A stretch of 64,000 nt of DNA from Hansfordia pulvinata (taxonomy: Eukaryota; Ascomycota; Sordariomycetes; Xylariales): the NCBI GenBank assembly GCA_006538405.1, contig BJKQ01000012.1:345001-409000 (forward strand). Reading direction: 5' to 3'. This document shows, one piece after another, positions 23,504 through 33,914 of this stretch (the first letter of the stretch is position 1; each line of letters opens with the position of its first letter). Under the pieces are notes generated by a model, which saw only the letters and a program-made list of their open reading frames with translations, searched no databases and was not told where the DNA came from. The position numbers and the translations under genes are program-made.

Positions 23504-25101
23504 CGACGACAGGCCCGCCGCCATGCGGCGGAGGACAGCTCGCAGATCTTGCGGCGATTGCCGGTGGTGGTGCCGAAGATGAGCAGCAGGAAGAGGCCCG
23601 GCGAGACGCCCGGCATGAAGAGGAAGAGGGTGGAGCGCGCGCGGTCGGCGCCCAGGTCGGGCGCGGCCATGGCCGAGTCCTTGTGGAAGTTGTTGAGCGC
23701 CGTCACCTGGAACAGGGTGTTGGTCACTTCGAAGATGCTGTGGGCCACACGCGGGGGGATTGATATAACATGTCAGCGAGTTGAAAAGTCCTCGGTGTCC
23801 CTCTTTCTCTGTGGGTAGGTAGACAGGCAACAAGAACAGGGCGTACGAAGGGGGGAAGAGAGAGAGGAAAGGTTGGGGGGAGCAACTAACGAGAGAACGA
23901 CAAAGGCGCAGGTGAAGCGCACAATTAGCCACCGGTCGTAGATGCCCCGCGGCTTCCTCGACAGGAACCGGGACTTCCTCGACCCGGCCCTGGATTCCAC
24001 CGCCGCCGCCGCAGCCGCCGCCGCCCCCGACTCGGCCGCCCCCGGGGAGATGTCGGTGGGGGACGGGCCGGCGGCGGCGGCGGCCTTGGAGTCGGCGGTG
24101 GACGTGCCCGCGCTCCACTGCACAAACTTCTTGCGAGACGACAGGTAGCGGACGAGGATGGCCACCAGGGCGCAGCTGCCGAGGGCCAGGCTCAGCATGA
24201 CTAGGCGCTTAGTTAGTCCTTTCGCACTTGAGAGGAGGGGTGGCTGGCTTGGAGTGTTGAAAGAGGGGGGGGACATGGACTTACGAGGTAGATCAGCCAG
24301 GAGGACAAAGGCCACCGGGCTCCTCTGGACCGGTGGCGCCCTCAGAAGCAGGATCGTGACCATGGGCAGCAGGACGGCGACGAACTTGAGCGACTTGTGC
24401 AGCTGCCGCAGCTTGTGCCGCCACTTGGCGTTGGCGCCCATACCGTACGTGGTCTGCAGCAGCTCGCCGGCCCAGAACAGGATGCAGAGCGCCTGCACGT
24501 TGTAGCTGTAGTATTCTGTTATTCCTGGTCAGCCTTCTGTAGGTGTCGAAGAGGCGGCCCAAATAGAACATTCATGAGGAGAGCAGGTCATAGGGGGGAA
24601 GGTGAAGAAAGAGCAAGTCATAGGGGATGAGAGAAAGGGGAAGAGACGAGACAAGAAAGGGGTCCCGGGGACGTACGGATGTAGAAAAGCACCAGGTCCA
24701 TGCCGAAGGAGCCGTTGACCACAATCATCTCGGCGGTCGACTCCATGAGGGCCAGGCGCGCAAACTGCTGCGTCATGATGTCCGTGTAGAACGTGACGTC
24801 GTGGATCTGCTGGATGATGGAGGCGACGGTGCTGGCAAAGGCGAGCTGCGCGACGATGGCGACGTCTGTTGAAAGTTGCAAGTCAGTTCTTCTCCTTTTC
24901 TCAAAAATCTCAATATCTCGGCCGTCCGTCACGTCCGGGTGCAACGACAGGAGAAAATGAAAAACCTACAGCTCGTCGCCTGGCCGTGGACCCAGGTCAG
25001 CCAGATCATGGTGGCGCTGCATAGCAGACTGACGCCCGAGTACGCCAGAGACAGGCCGGCTGCCCCTCCGCCCCCTCCGGCAGCTGGTTGATGCCGGGCA
25101 T
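22885..25101 (-). CDS. Conserved fungal multi-pass membrane protein, first exon out of frame
   Basis: Five exons: 25101-24970, 24865-24677, 24515-24285, 24200-23891 and 23737-22885, with about 571 residues if one base is added in exon 1. All four introns have canonical ends and matching phases. Around seven hydrophobic segments include GVSLLCSATMIWLTWVHGQ, VAIVAQLAFASTVASI, GSFGMDLVLFYIQYYSYNVQ, KSLKFVAVLLPMVTILLLR, LVMLSLALGSCALVAILV, IYDRWLIVRFTCAFVVLS and STLFLFMPGVSPGLFLLLIF. It matches, from memory, an uncharacterised fungal integral membrane family. The long cytosolic C-terminus is low-complexity, with an Ala8 run from a CTG repeat. The ATG at 25101 (MPGINQLPEG) is one base out of frame with the following LSLAYSGVSLL; a C5 run at 25071-25075 is the likely site. 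Without that, the first in-frame Met lies inside helix 1. Function unknown. Confidence 0.75.
23472..23498. repeat. (CAG)9 trinucleotide repeat inside a coding exon
   Basis: Nine CAG on the + strand. On the coding minus strand it is read as eight GCT codons, an Ala8 run in the membrane protein tail; a length change by whole units keeps the frame. Confidence 0.9.
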
Positions 25102-25363
25102 GCCGGGGTCAGCGCGAAGCACAAGCAAAGCAGAAGCGCGGCGCTCTTCTTCTCGGGGATGTCGGAGCTTTGGCCAACGGGAGGCAGGGAACCGGGGCCG
25201 GGGCCGCCTCGATTCCGGGGGGGCGGGGAAGGGGGCGGTCCTTATGTACTCGGGACGAACCAGAGAAATCCAGAGCTTCGGGCACTCGATGCGGCCGGCC
25301 TGTGAGCGGATGGGAGGGAGAGTGGGTGGGTGGCCAGCCTCCCTGTCCTGGCTGGCCTGTGGA

Positions 25364-25417
25364 CTATAGGCCACAGGCTAGAGGCTAGAGGCTATAGGCT
25401 ATACAGGCTATAGGCTG
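25364..25417. repeat. Degenerate tandem repeat, GGCTATA/GGCTAGA units
   Basis: About six imperfect 7-9 base units built on AGGCTA(T/G)A, read directly. Confidence 0.8.
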
Positions 25418-26554
25418 TGTGAGGTGCATATATGTTAGATAGACTTGGTGTCAGGCTGCGAACGCCCCAAGACGCCGCCGCCGGGATGCTGAAACTGGTT
25501 CGAGATCCAGCCGGCGGGCCGCGCAGGACTTGAGACGGACAGACAGCCGCCATCACCAAGATCCCTCCCCTCTCCCCTCTCCCTCTCTTTCTCTCACCCC
25601 GGGTGCGTGCCTACTTGTGTGTGTGCGAGGCAGACAAGGCAGACGAGACAGGGCCAATGCGCCTCTTCGGGGTCCACCCGCAGCCCACGCCCACAGAGGC
25701 CCTCGGCGTACATGAAGGTGCATCGGGGAGTCTCCTGAAAATGGGTTCGCCGTATGCAGCCCGGCCCGCCAAAACTGCCATCCAGGCCGCCCTCGCAGGG
25801 CCCCTGTCCCGAGGCCAGCAGCTGCCATGTGCCGTCGTCGACCACGTTCGCATCCATGCGTGCAAGGCACCTCATGTAGGTAGGTATAGGTAGGTAAGAC
25901 GTAGGGAAGCAAGGTAAGTATCCGAAAGAACCTTGGGGTGCTCGTGCTCCGGGGCACATGCAACCCTGCAGCGTGGTCGTGATATCAACGGGCAGAGGCC
26001 CATAGATGTCCAGTAGCACGGCCTTGAATGGCTGCGGAGGGTCCGCCGCCGAGGACAAAGGGCCGCCGTCTCTGCGCGCAGTGGGCTGGCGACTTGCGTG
26101 CGTGGTATGGAGTGAGTAGGATATCAAGAGTCTTGACTGTGTACTTCCTACCGTCCGTGTTGACTGGCGGAGAGATATCGTCATCCGATGCGCTCTGCAG
26201 TAGCCCATCCTCGACTCTTGACGACATCTCGACAGCCATGGACTGTACTTTGCCTTGTCGTTCGGGCAGGGGTCTCTTCCCTTGCCCGCGGCCCCCGCCT
26301 TCATCAGCTCAACTCAACCCCAGGAACCAACCCTGCAAGTCTTACCTTGAGCCTACCAAGGGCCCTGGAGTCAGGCCCGCGCCGGACATGTTCGCATAGA
26401 GCCCCGCGGTCCCTTGCCGTCGCCGCCTTTGCACGTGGCCCAGCGGGCCCGGGATTCCCCGCCCTCGGGGGCCCTCGCGGGGAATAAGCCAGAATGCGGG
26501 GAGATGACAGGGCCCTCTTTGCTGGCGTGGGCAGGGCAGAGCAAGGGAAGAGCA

Positions 26555-26584
26555 GGGCAGGGCAGGGCAGGGCAGGGCAGGGCA
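26555..26584. repeat. (GGGCA)6 pentanucleotide repeat
   Basis: Six perfect GGGCA units, with related degenerate units just upstream (26529-26554). Confidence 0.9.
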
Positions 26585-29500
26585 GCGTGATGATCTGCCG
26601 ATGACATGCGCTTGCCGGATCCTTCCAGTCTCAACTCCCAACTTTTACATGGCAGACTGTTCTTCCCTCCGCGAACCTCCTGAAGAGCAACACCCATTGC
26701 GCCTTGAGACGTCTGTGGCGTTCGGGCCGTTGCTGCTTCTTTGTCAAGTTTTTCACTCTCGCTCTCTTTCTGGACTGCCGCCCGCTTGCTACCCTCCAAG
26801 GTGGTAATTCGTCCTATCTGGCCTTGCACCAGGCAATCGCGCAAGGTGCCATTCGGTTCGGTTGAGATCCGGGCCGTCTGGCCGGACTGCGACTCTGCGC
26901 AGCGCAGCACAGCAATGAAGGGGGCTTCTAGATGCGCCCGCAAAATATTAAAAAAAAAAAAAAAGGAAAAAAAAAAAAGAAAACACTACCTTGCAGAGTC
27001 TCGCCCGCGGCCAGATCTGTTCGGTCATTTCTCCGCAAGGATAAAAAGGGCAAATATCGCGACCGAGCCCATCACCGGCCGAGCAGACGGCGCTCGCGAA
27101 AGCATGGACAAGACTCCATTCGCCATTTCGAGGCGCATCTCAAAAAAGTGCCGCGCTGTATACCTACTCGTTCGCACCCAGGGTCAGGGGTGGCTCCAGC
27201 CGGCCCCCCGCACGTTATAGGCCTGTTCTGCTTATGTGCCCTTTTCCAGAAGCTTTTCTTAAAGCGGCGGCGCCCTCCATCCCCAAACCCTGGGCCCCGC
27301 GCGGGGAGAGAGGGGGGAGAGAAACCTCATACAGGCACGGGCGGCAGCCGCCTGGCGAGCGAGCGGGCGTGCGATCGACAACCCGCGCGCCGCACCGCAC
27401 CGCACACCTGACGACAACCCGCCCGGGGGGGAGGGGGGGAGGGGGGATGAGGGCGCATGGCGAGAGACAGGGCGGCACCAGCGAGGGGGCGCACAGAAAA
27501 GGCAAATACCGGGCTAAGCAACACACGCCGCTCCAGACCGTCCGCATCGTCAGACCTCGCTGGGCTGGTGGCGCAGACGCTGGAACCCCCCTCCCCCCTG
27601 CCTCTCCCTCTCTCGGGCTCGAGCGACTTTGGTGGGGGAGTTGCTGGTTTGCAACGCTGCCCTCTCGCCCTCTCTAGGAGAACAGGGTAGTTCAGGTCGA
27701 TCCCGCCACGCCGCTATAGAACGAGACCCTAATTAGCCCAGATTCCCCACGGCCGACAGGGGGAGGCGGCTTACAGCGGCGACGGAGGAGAAGGCGGCGA
27801 AGGCACCGGATCGGGAAGCTCTCTCGCCCATCGACCCCGTATCACACACGGCGTCCCCGGCAGACCCATACGACACAAATATGTGTAGGGCAGAGACAAG
27901 GGGGTTCTCTTAGGCTGCCGGGGTCCAGATACAGGCAGGGGAGGGGGGGATGCGTTCGTCAAGCCCCCCTTCTTCTCATCCTATGGAGAGGGACACCGGC
28001 GACACCCTCGCTGCCACCTCGATTTCCCCGTCACCATGCGCATGGGAATCGGTTACCCCTCGAACAAAGTGCCCCGTCACACTGTCCACCATCGGACGGC
28101 CCTATCGGAATCTTGGGAGAAGACCAAGCCGACACGTTCCGGGTGCGCGAAAGCCCAGCCCCCATCCCCTCGTGGCTTTTACCTACTCCACGAGAAACAA
28201 GGGGGTCCTTAGAGGAAGTCCGGTGACCTGTTGCCAAGTTCGCCGGGCGGGCCGGCCCAGAGAGACGGCGGGGTCGCTGCTCTGCTTTGCTCTCTCGCGG
28301 ATGAACAAGGAGAACGAGAAGGGATGATCCGGGAAACAGACGGCGGCCAGTGGCCGAAAAGCATATACCTGCCGTGCCGACTGGACCAGGCATCAACACC
28401 CAACCGGTAGAGTCTGGAAAGAAGGGTGAGGGCGAAGAGGTGTTCAGAAAGAGAGGCTGGAGAGCGGGAGCTGAGCTTAGAGCCCCCTGCTTTTCCGTCC
28501 ATGTCTTTACCTCCAGTGCTGTCCTCCGCCACCGAGAAGAATGAAGAGGCGTAACGGGACCCGGCTCGCTCCCGTTGGTTTTTTCTTTTTTTTTTTTTTT
28601 CTTTTTGCGACGCAGGCCCAGACTGAGCTGTGACGCGGAGAGGAGGGGGCGTTGTTTGGCGTTGCACCGGTTTCGCGAGGGCCACAGTCGGCTCCTCTCT
28701 CGCCTGAGCGAGCGGGCGCGCGACATCTCGCTTTCGTGGGGAGGTGTGATCGGGCGCCACGGACACAGACAGGGCAGGGAAACTCTCCGCCAGGCTTCCT
28801 CCTTCTCGGGAAGTCACACAAGCCCGAACACTACCCTGCGGACACCGGAGCGTGCAACTGTGAACGGCGTCGGGTCGCGTCGAGAGAGTGGAGAGTTGAA
28901 CCCCCGAGAAGAACAGAGCGGAATGGCTGGTTGAAGCGCCTCAACGACTCGGCCAGAGCCGTGATTCCCTGCTGGCGATGGCGCAGACGTTTGCGCGCCG
29001 CCGGCCTCGCGTCACGGGCTCATCTGGCCTGGCCACCTCTCCGGTCCCAACAGCAAGGAAACCTGCCATCAGACATTTATACTTGGTTACCCCTTGACAG
29101 TATGAGAGACCATCCACGCCCAGACCCGCTCTGGAACACTGAAGCCGAGCGTTGGCCACCGGAGCCGCGATGGCGGCGCCACGAAGAAGAAGCAAGACCC
29201 TCTGCTCGAGTCTATATTAGGACCGCGGACTCCATTGATCCCAGTCTCTCTGGCAGCCTTGGACTTCAGAAGTGCCTTACGGTATTGGCTTTTCGGATTC
29301 ATGAGTAGAGACACGTCTTCCTCCCTTAGTTCTCGAACATTGGACCAACCAATAGACACCGGTCCTTTCTGCACGAAACCAGGCCTCGAAATCATCTCTC
29401 GTACATTTCAAAGTCCCTGCCAACGCAACACATTGAGCCATGCATACCTAACCTAGACAGAGATAGACAGACCTGTGGCGACTCGAGTACAGAGAAGCCG

Positions 29501-29968
29501 CCGCATCCGTTGAATAGACACATTGGGCTCGCTCACTACCCGAAGGCTCTAGAGCTGCTGGGGGTGAAGAAAGCCGAGACGTGGGAGGGTCACGTGTTGT
29601 GTTGCTTGAGCACCCCTACAAGTAAGAACCTCGGGTAGTCCAAGCTGCAAAAGGCCAATTTTGGACGCTTGCAGGCAACGAAGAGGGCCTTGACTCTAAG
29701 TAGCGATCTTGGATCATGCTATGTAAAGCAGGTAGGTATTCTATTAATAATGGATCTATATTTCAAGCTATGTATCCGTTGTAAGGTTATCGTGACGCTT
29801 TGTAAGTCGTAGCCTTGCTTGATATCTGGTATGTCCAGCGAGAAAAGGTAATACAGATGTGTGTAAGTATTTTCCCATCGGGCCGATATTGACAGTGCTT
29901 GCGTTTCTTCCGCCTCCCGCTTCACTCGGGACATGTGTGCGCGTTCACGTCGATGTTATAAAACCCAA

Positions 29969-31227
29969 TCAACAGCACGCGCGGCGGACCGGGTTGTTGA
30001 TGAGCGTCCCGAATTGCGACCTGATATTGTCAATGTCGCTCTTGGCTGTGACGAGGGTGTAGTCGAAGTTGGAGACGTCAATCTTCTCGAAAGCAGAGGC
30101 GATGTCGTCGCCGTTCGCCGTGGGCCTCTGGGACGGGTCCGGGTGCATCATCTTGCCCAGCAGCTGCGGCAGGGCGCTGTCCGCGGGGTCCTGTCCCGTC
30201 CAGGCGTTGTAGTAACGGCTCCAGTACTCGGTCAGGTCGTCGCCGCTCTGGCCCTGGTAGTCGCTGTTGGTGTTGATCTGGGGCACCCAGCCGAAGAGCC
30301 ACATGGCGATCGTCTCGCCGGCCATCCACACGTCGGTGGGCTTGAGGTCTATCTGGGTCGACCAGAGGCTGTTGCTCGCAGAGAGAAATTCTAAAGAACC
30401 GGGTCAGCTGGGGGTTGCTATCACGACGAGGGCGGGCAGGCAGGCAGGCAGGCAGGTTCGTGCTGCGGTCGGTCGCGTACCTGGAGAGGCCATCTCCTGC
30501 GGCGGCTGGTTGAGTTTGCTTCCCTTGGAGTAGTCGCCCTTCCTCGACAGCTGGAAGTTGGTCAGCCACAGGGCGCGGTCGACGTCGGGCACCTCCTTGC
30601 CATCGTCGCCCTTGCGCGAGAAGGAGAAGAGCACGTTGGACGGGATGACCTCGACGTGCGCGTAGCCGGCGGCGTGGACCGCTGCGACGGCCTTGAGCAG
30701 CCGGACGGGGACGCCTTGCCTCTGCTCCGGCGTCAGCGACGAGCCCAGCTTCGGGGTGCCCGTCACGGCCTGCTGCATCGAGCCGCCGTCGGCGACGTCC
30801 ATGATGATCCACGTCTTGTAGATCTGCGAGTCCCACGGCTTCCACCACGACCGGCCCGGCCCGTCCGCGTGCACCGGCGGGATCATGTCGCTCAGCGTCG
30901 GCTGCGCCAGCAGGTCGCGCAGCACGCCGGCCTCGTTCTCGCACGCCCTCATCGCCCCGCGTTGCACTGCTTCAGGATCACCGGCCGCGGCTGCACCTTG
31001 CCGTTGTTCTTGACCAGGCTACCCTTGAGGATGTCCGCCTCGTTGCCCGCCCGCTGCAGCTGCACGTTCACCACCTTGGCGTTCTGGACTCGCACCGTCC
31101 TCCCCCCGCGGCTGGCCAGCGGACCGGACGCGGGCGCTTCTTCGCCGTAGGCGCCGCCCCCCGGCGCCGCGTACGTCGTCGAGGCTCCGCAGGCCAACAA
31201 GACGGCGAGGGTTTTCAGAGACACCAT
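29969..31227 (-). CDS. Predicted secreted protein-kinase-like protein lacking catalytic residues (pseudokinase)
   Basis: Two exons: 31227-30481 and 30390-29969, with about 389 residues if one base is added. The intron (30480-30391) has donor GTACGC and acceptor TTTAG and contains (GGCA)5. Residues 1-20 are a signal peptide (MVSLKTLAVLLACGASTTYA). A kinase fold follows: VILK (K86), an alpha-C-like ENEAGVLRDL, the hinge-side TWIIMDVADGG, and HAAGYAHVEVIPSN where HRD..K..N should be. DFG is replaced by LTNFQLS, PPQE stands for APE, and DVWMAGETIAMWLFG matches helix F; QRPTA follows. The catalytic Asp is Glu193 and the metal-binding Asp is Asn224, so phosphotransfer is doubtful. The frame breaks at a C4 run (+ strand 30955-30958): CNAG ends one frame and AMRACENE opens the next, with no room for an intron. 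Role unknown; extracellular or secretory-pathway location is inferred. Confidence 0.75.
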
Positions 31228-32572
31228 CGTCACGAGACGACCAGCATCGGTTGGCCGTGTCGGCCGTCGGTCAGCATGTGAGTGAGTCGGCTCGAATGTT
31301 TGCTTTGCGCGTGGTGAGGGACGCTGGCCAATCAATCTCCGGATGAAAGAAACAAATCGCCAGACCAGACCCGGGCAGGAGAGAGAAAAAGAGAGAAAGA
31401 GTCGCGAGAACGTAGGCAGAAAAGACACCACCCCCTCCCCCCCGCACCGGTATTTCAAAGACCGACGGTCCGTAGGTAGCGTACCCTGCCTATGTAAGGT
31501 AAGGTGCATGTGGACAGGGTGCATCGCCACTCTATTCCCAGCAGACCCGAGCCGGTGCGATCTCGCCACTCGCGGGTGGCCGTCGTGAGCCCTGGCCGCT
31601 GCCAAGACACTTCCAATCGTGGGCGGGGGGCGAGAATTGTGCGCATTCTGCAGGCGCGCGACCAGAACACGGGCAGCGGAGAGGACAGCCAGAGCGAGCG
31701 CCGCGAGCCAGCCGCCGGCGGCGGTGGCGATATGCCGCGGCGGACAGGCCCCAGAACGCCCGTTCGTTCGTGGCCCCAGCCCACTCCACACCTCGCGACA
31801 GGGCGTTGGCAGAGGCGCAAAGACTCGGTGCGGGCACAAAGCGAATCCTACAGGCTCGTAAGGATGCCGTCGACAGCGTTTCCGGGAAGCTCACAGGGCG
31901 CTGAAAGATGGAATCGGCCAGAGTGGGTGGCGATATGCTTGCCTCCACAGGCTGATGATTTGACATTCCCCCCCTCGACGTCCCTTTGCGTGGTCTCGGA
32001 TCATGAGGGTTCAATTCTGCACTTTATCAAGCGCATCGTGCGTATCGCTTTGTTCCTTGGCACTCTGCCTCGGAGGTCAGTGCCCATGAGTCTTCCGGCC
32101 ACGCAAGTCTTAAGAAGACGGAGAAGGATCGCAGGGTTTAGGGCCTACGCGGCTCGCCACCTCAGGATCCTCGAGTCTGAATTGCGCTTCTATAAGGTAG
32201 ATGGATGCGCCACAGTGGCCAACAGAGTCCGGGGAGGATGCGGAATCGCCTGTCATACCCCCAATGGCTGCACGTTTAAGCGTAAATCGATTTGGCTGCC
32301 CGGTAATGGGGAAGTAATTGACGATCGCCTCAGTTCGGACCCCGACGCAGATACCGAGAGGCTTTCTTCTGCTCGCCCAAAAGAACGCGAGGGCAAACAA
32401 TCCAGGATAATCATCAACTTTGCAGACCGAATCGAGTACAGGCGCGCACAGATTGGCCCCATTCTATTAAAGTATTGAAACCAGTCATTACATCGTCTCA
32501 TGCTTGAGGCTCGGCACCGCGCGACAGTCCTTGAGTGCAGCGTCGAGCGCAACTCGAATTCCATCGCTCAAT
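31228..32572. other. Intergenic region
   Basis: Promoter side of the pseudokinase gene and 3' flank of the DUF3429 gene. A frame of 324 codons (31504-32478 +) has no recognisable domain and is not called. Confidence 0.5.
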
Positions 32573-33914
32573 CTATTTGTCGCCCTGCTTCTGCCCGTCT
32601 TCCTGCTTCTGCCCGTCTTCCTGCTTCTGCTCGCCGTCTTGCTTCTGCCCGCCGTCTTGCTTCTGCCCGCCGTCTTGCTTCTGCCCGCCGTCACCCTCCT
32701 TTTGGCCATCGCCGCTCTTCTCAGGCGCCGTTTTGCCTGCCGGCTTCTTTTCCTCCTTCTCCTTGGCGGCCTTCTCCTCCTTTTGCTCCTTCTTTTCTTC
32801 GGCCTTCTTCTTCTCCTCGGCTTTCCGGATGTCCTCTTGCTCCCGCTTCTGCCACTTCTCGTCGTAGTCCTCCTCGCCCACTCGTTGTCTAAACTTCTCA
32901 TTCAGGCCAGTCAGACGCGGCTGCGCGTCGCCGACCTTCGCACGGCCCAGCAGGCTGATTATGATGGCGACGCCAACGACGGCCGTCAGGACGAAACGGT
33001 AGGACCCGTACCAAGATGGCGCCCAGCCCTTCACAGCAGCGCGGCTGTCGGCAAAGTAAAGGGCGACGAATGCGGCAAATTGACTCGTCAGGGCGAACTC
33101 GATGGGCATAAGAAGAGTAGGCCAGGCTACGACCGAGGCCATCACCCCGAGACCGTAGCGGAAACGGGTCCGCTCGGCCAGGGGAGTGCGCTCCGCATAC
33201 TCAAGCCCCCAGTGGATGGCTCCGAGAAAGCTGATGATGACAGCACCGTAGCCTAGCTGGATTGGCTCAATGATGCCGAGGAGGTGCCGGGCCGAGTCGT
33301 GGCTAATGAGTATGTGGTTCACAAAGTTCGACGTGCTGGGCCACGTCGTGTTGAGGTCCCACGACAAGTACACGGTCGATACGGAGGTCGCAAGGTAGGG
33401 TATCGTGCCTGCCAAACCTAAAACGTAGGACTCTTTAGGAACAGAAGAGAGTGCGAAGGTATCTTTAACGGTTTGCTGCGAGGTGGTCAGTGGCGGAACC
33501 CTCCCATTGATGAGCGTAGACACAAGGGGCGAATCGTACAAGGTCATGTTTGACGCCTTCACCAACCGGCTTGGCCGTGTCCGCCGTCTGGGGCTCGTAG
33601 ACATGGCGGACACTGGATTCAGTGCTGACCGACTCGGGATGAGGCGTCAGCTTCTCCTGGGCGAATTTCTTCTCTTCTTCCGGATCGCGCTCTGCCTGTA
33701 TGCCGCTGGGCGTCCGCTGGGTTGCGAAGGCGGCCCTGCGAGCCAGCGGCTTCAAGGCAAAAGCCTCCTGCTGGGGGAGGCGAGTGACCGCACCTGCCCG
33801 CGGGATGAGCCCCTGCAAAGACAGCTTTTGTACACGGAGTGAGCCAGTGAGCTGCCTCCGGCCAGCCAGGGAGCTCGAAGGTCCGGCGAGGAGCGGTCGC
33901 GTGCTGCGCAGCAT
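32573..33914 (-). CDS. Mitochondrial inner-membrane DUF3429 (TMEM69-like) protein
   Basis: Two exons: 33914-33540 and 33475-32573, giving 425 residues. The intron (33539-33476, 64 nt) has donor GTACGA and acceptor CGCAG and joins VKHDL to QTVKDTFAL in phase. The N-terminus (MLRSTRPLLAGPSSSLAGRR) is Arg/Ser-rich without acidic residues, a typical mitochondrial targeting sequence. Residues ~136-302 are the DUF3429 domain with about five hydrophobic segments, including VPKESYVLGLAGTIPYLATS and the family-typical FLGAIHWGLEY. The C-terminus is a highly charged Lys/Glu stretch, probably coiled-coil, followed by QKQDGG-type repeats. Known: fungal DUF3429 proteins and human TMEM69 are predicted mitochondrial membrane proteins without settled function. 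Divergent from VPS13 across 2 kb. Confidence 0.88.
32576..32692 (-). repeat. 18-nt coding minisatellite (GQKQDG-type units)
   Basis: About six imperfect 18-base units in the 3' end of the DUF3429 gene encode GGQKQD / GQKQED hexapeptides. The unit length keeps the frame, so copy number can vary without truncation. Confidence 0.85.

Larger units (their letters stand above)
25102..29968. other. 4.9 kb region without a recognisable gene
   Basis: GC-rich non-coding DNA between the membrane-protein gene and the pseudokinase gene. It contains a degenerate GGCTATA repeat (25364-25417), a GGGCA repeat, A-rich (26950-26978) and T-rich (28579-28606) tracts and short purine runs. Open frames are compositionally biased, with no domain. 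The last 500 bases before 29969 are more AT-rich, as expected for a 3' flank. Confidence 0.5.

Noticed and set aside
22393..23763. 456-codon open frame on the plus strand
   Set aside because: Antisense shadow of the membrane-protein last exon; the Pro/Ser runs are the complement of Gly/Arg/Ala repeats.
31504..32478. 324-codon open frame on the plus strand
   Set aside because: Arg/Ser-rich with no motif; overlaps the promoter side of a real gene.
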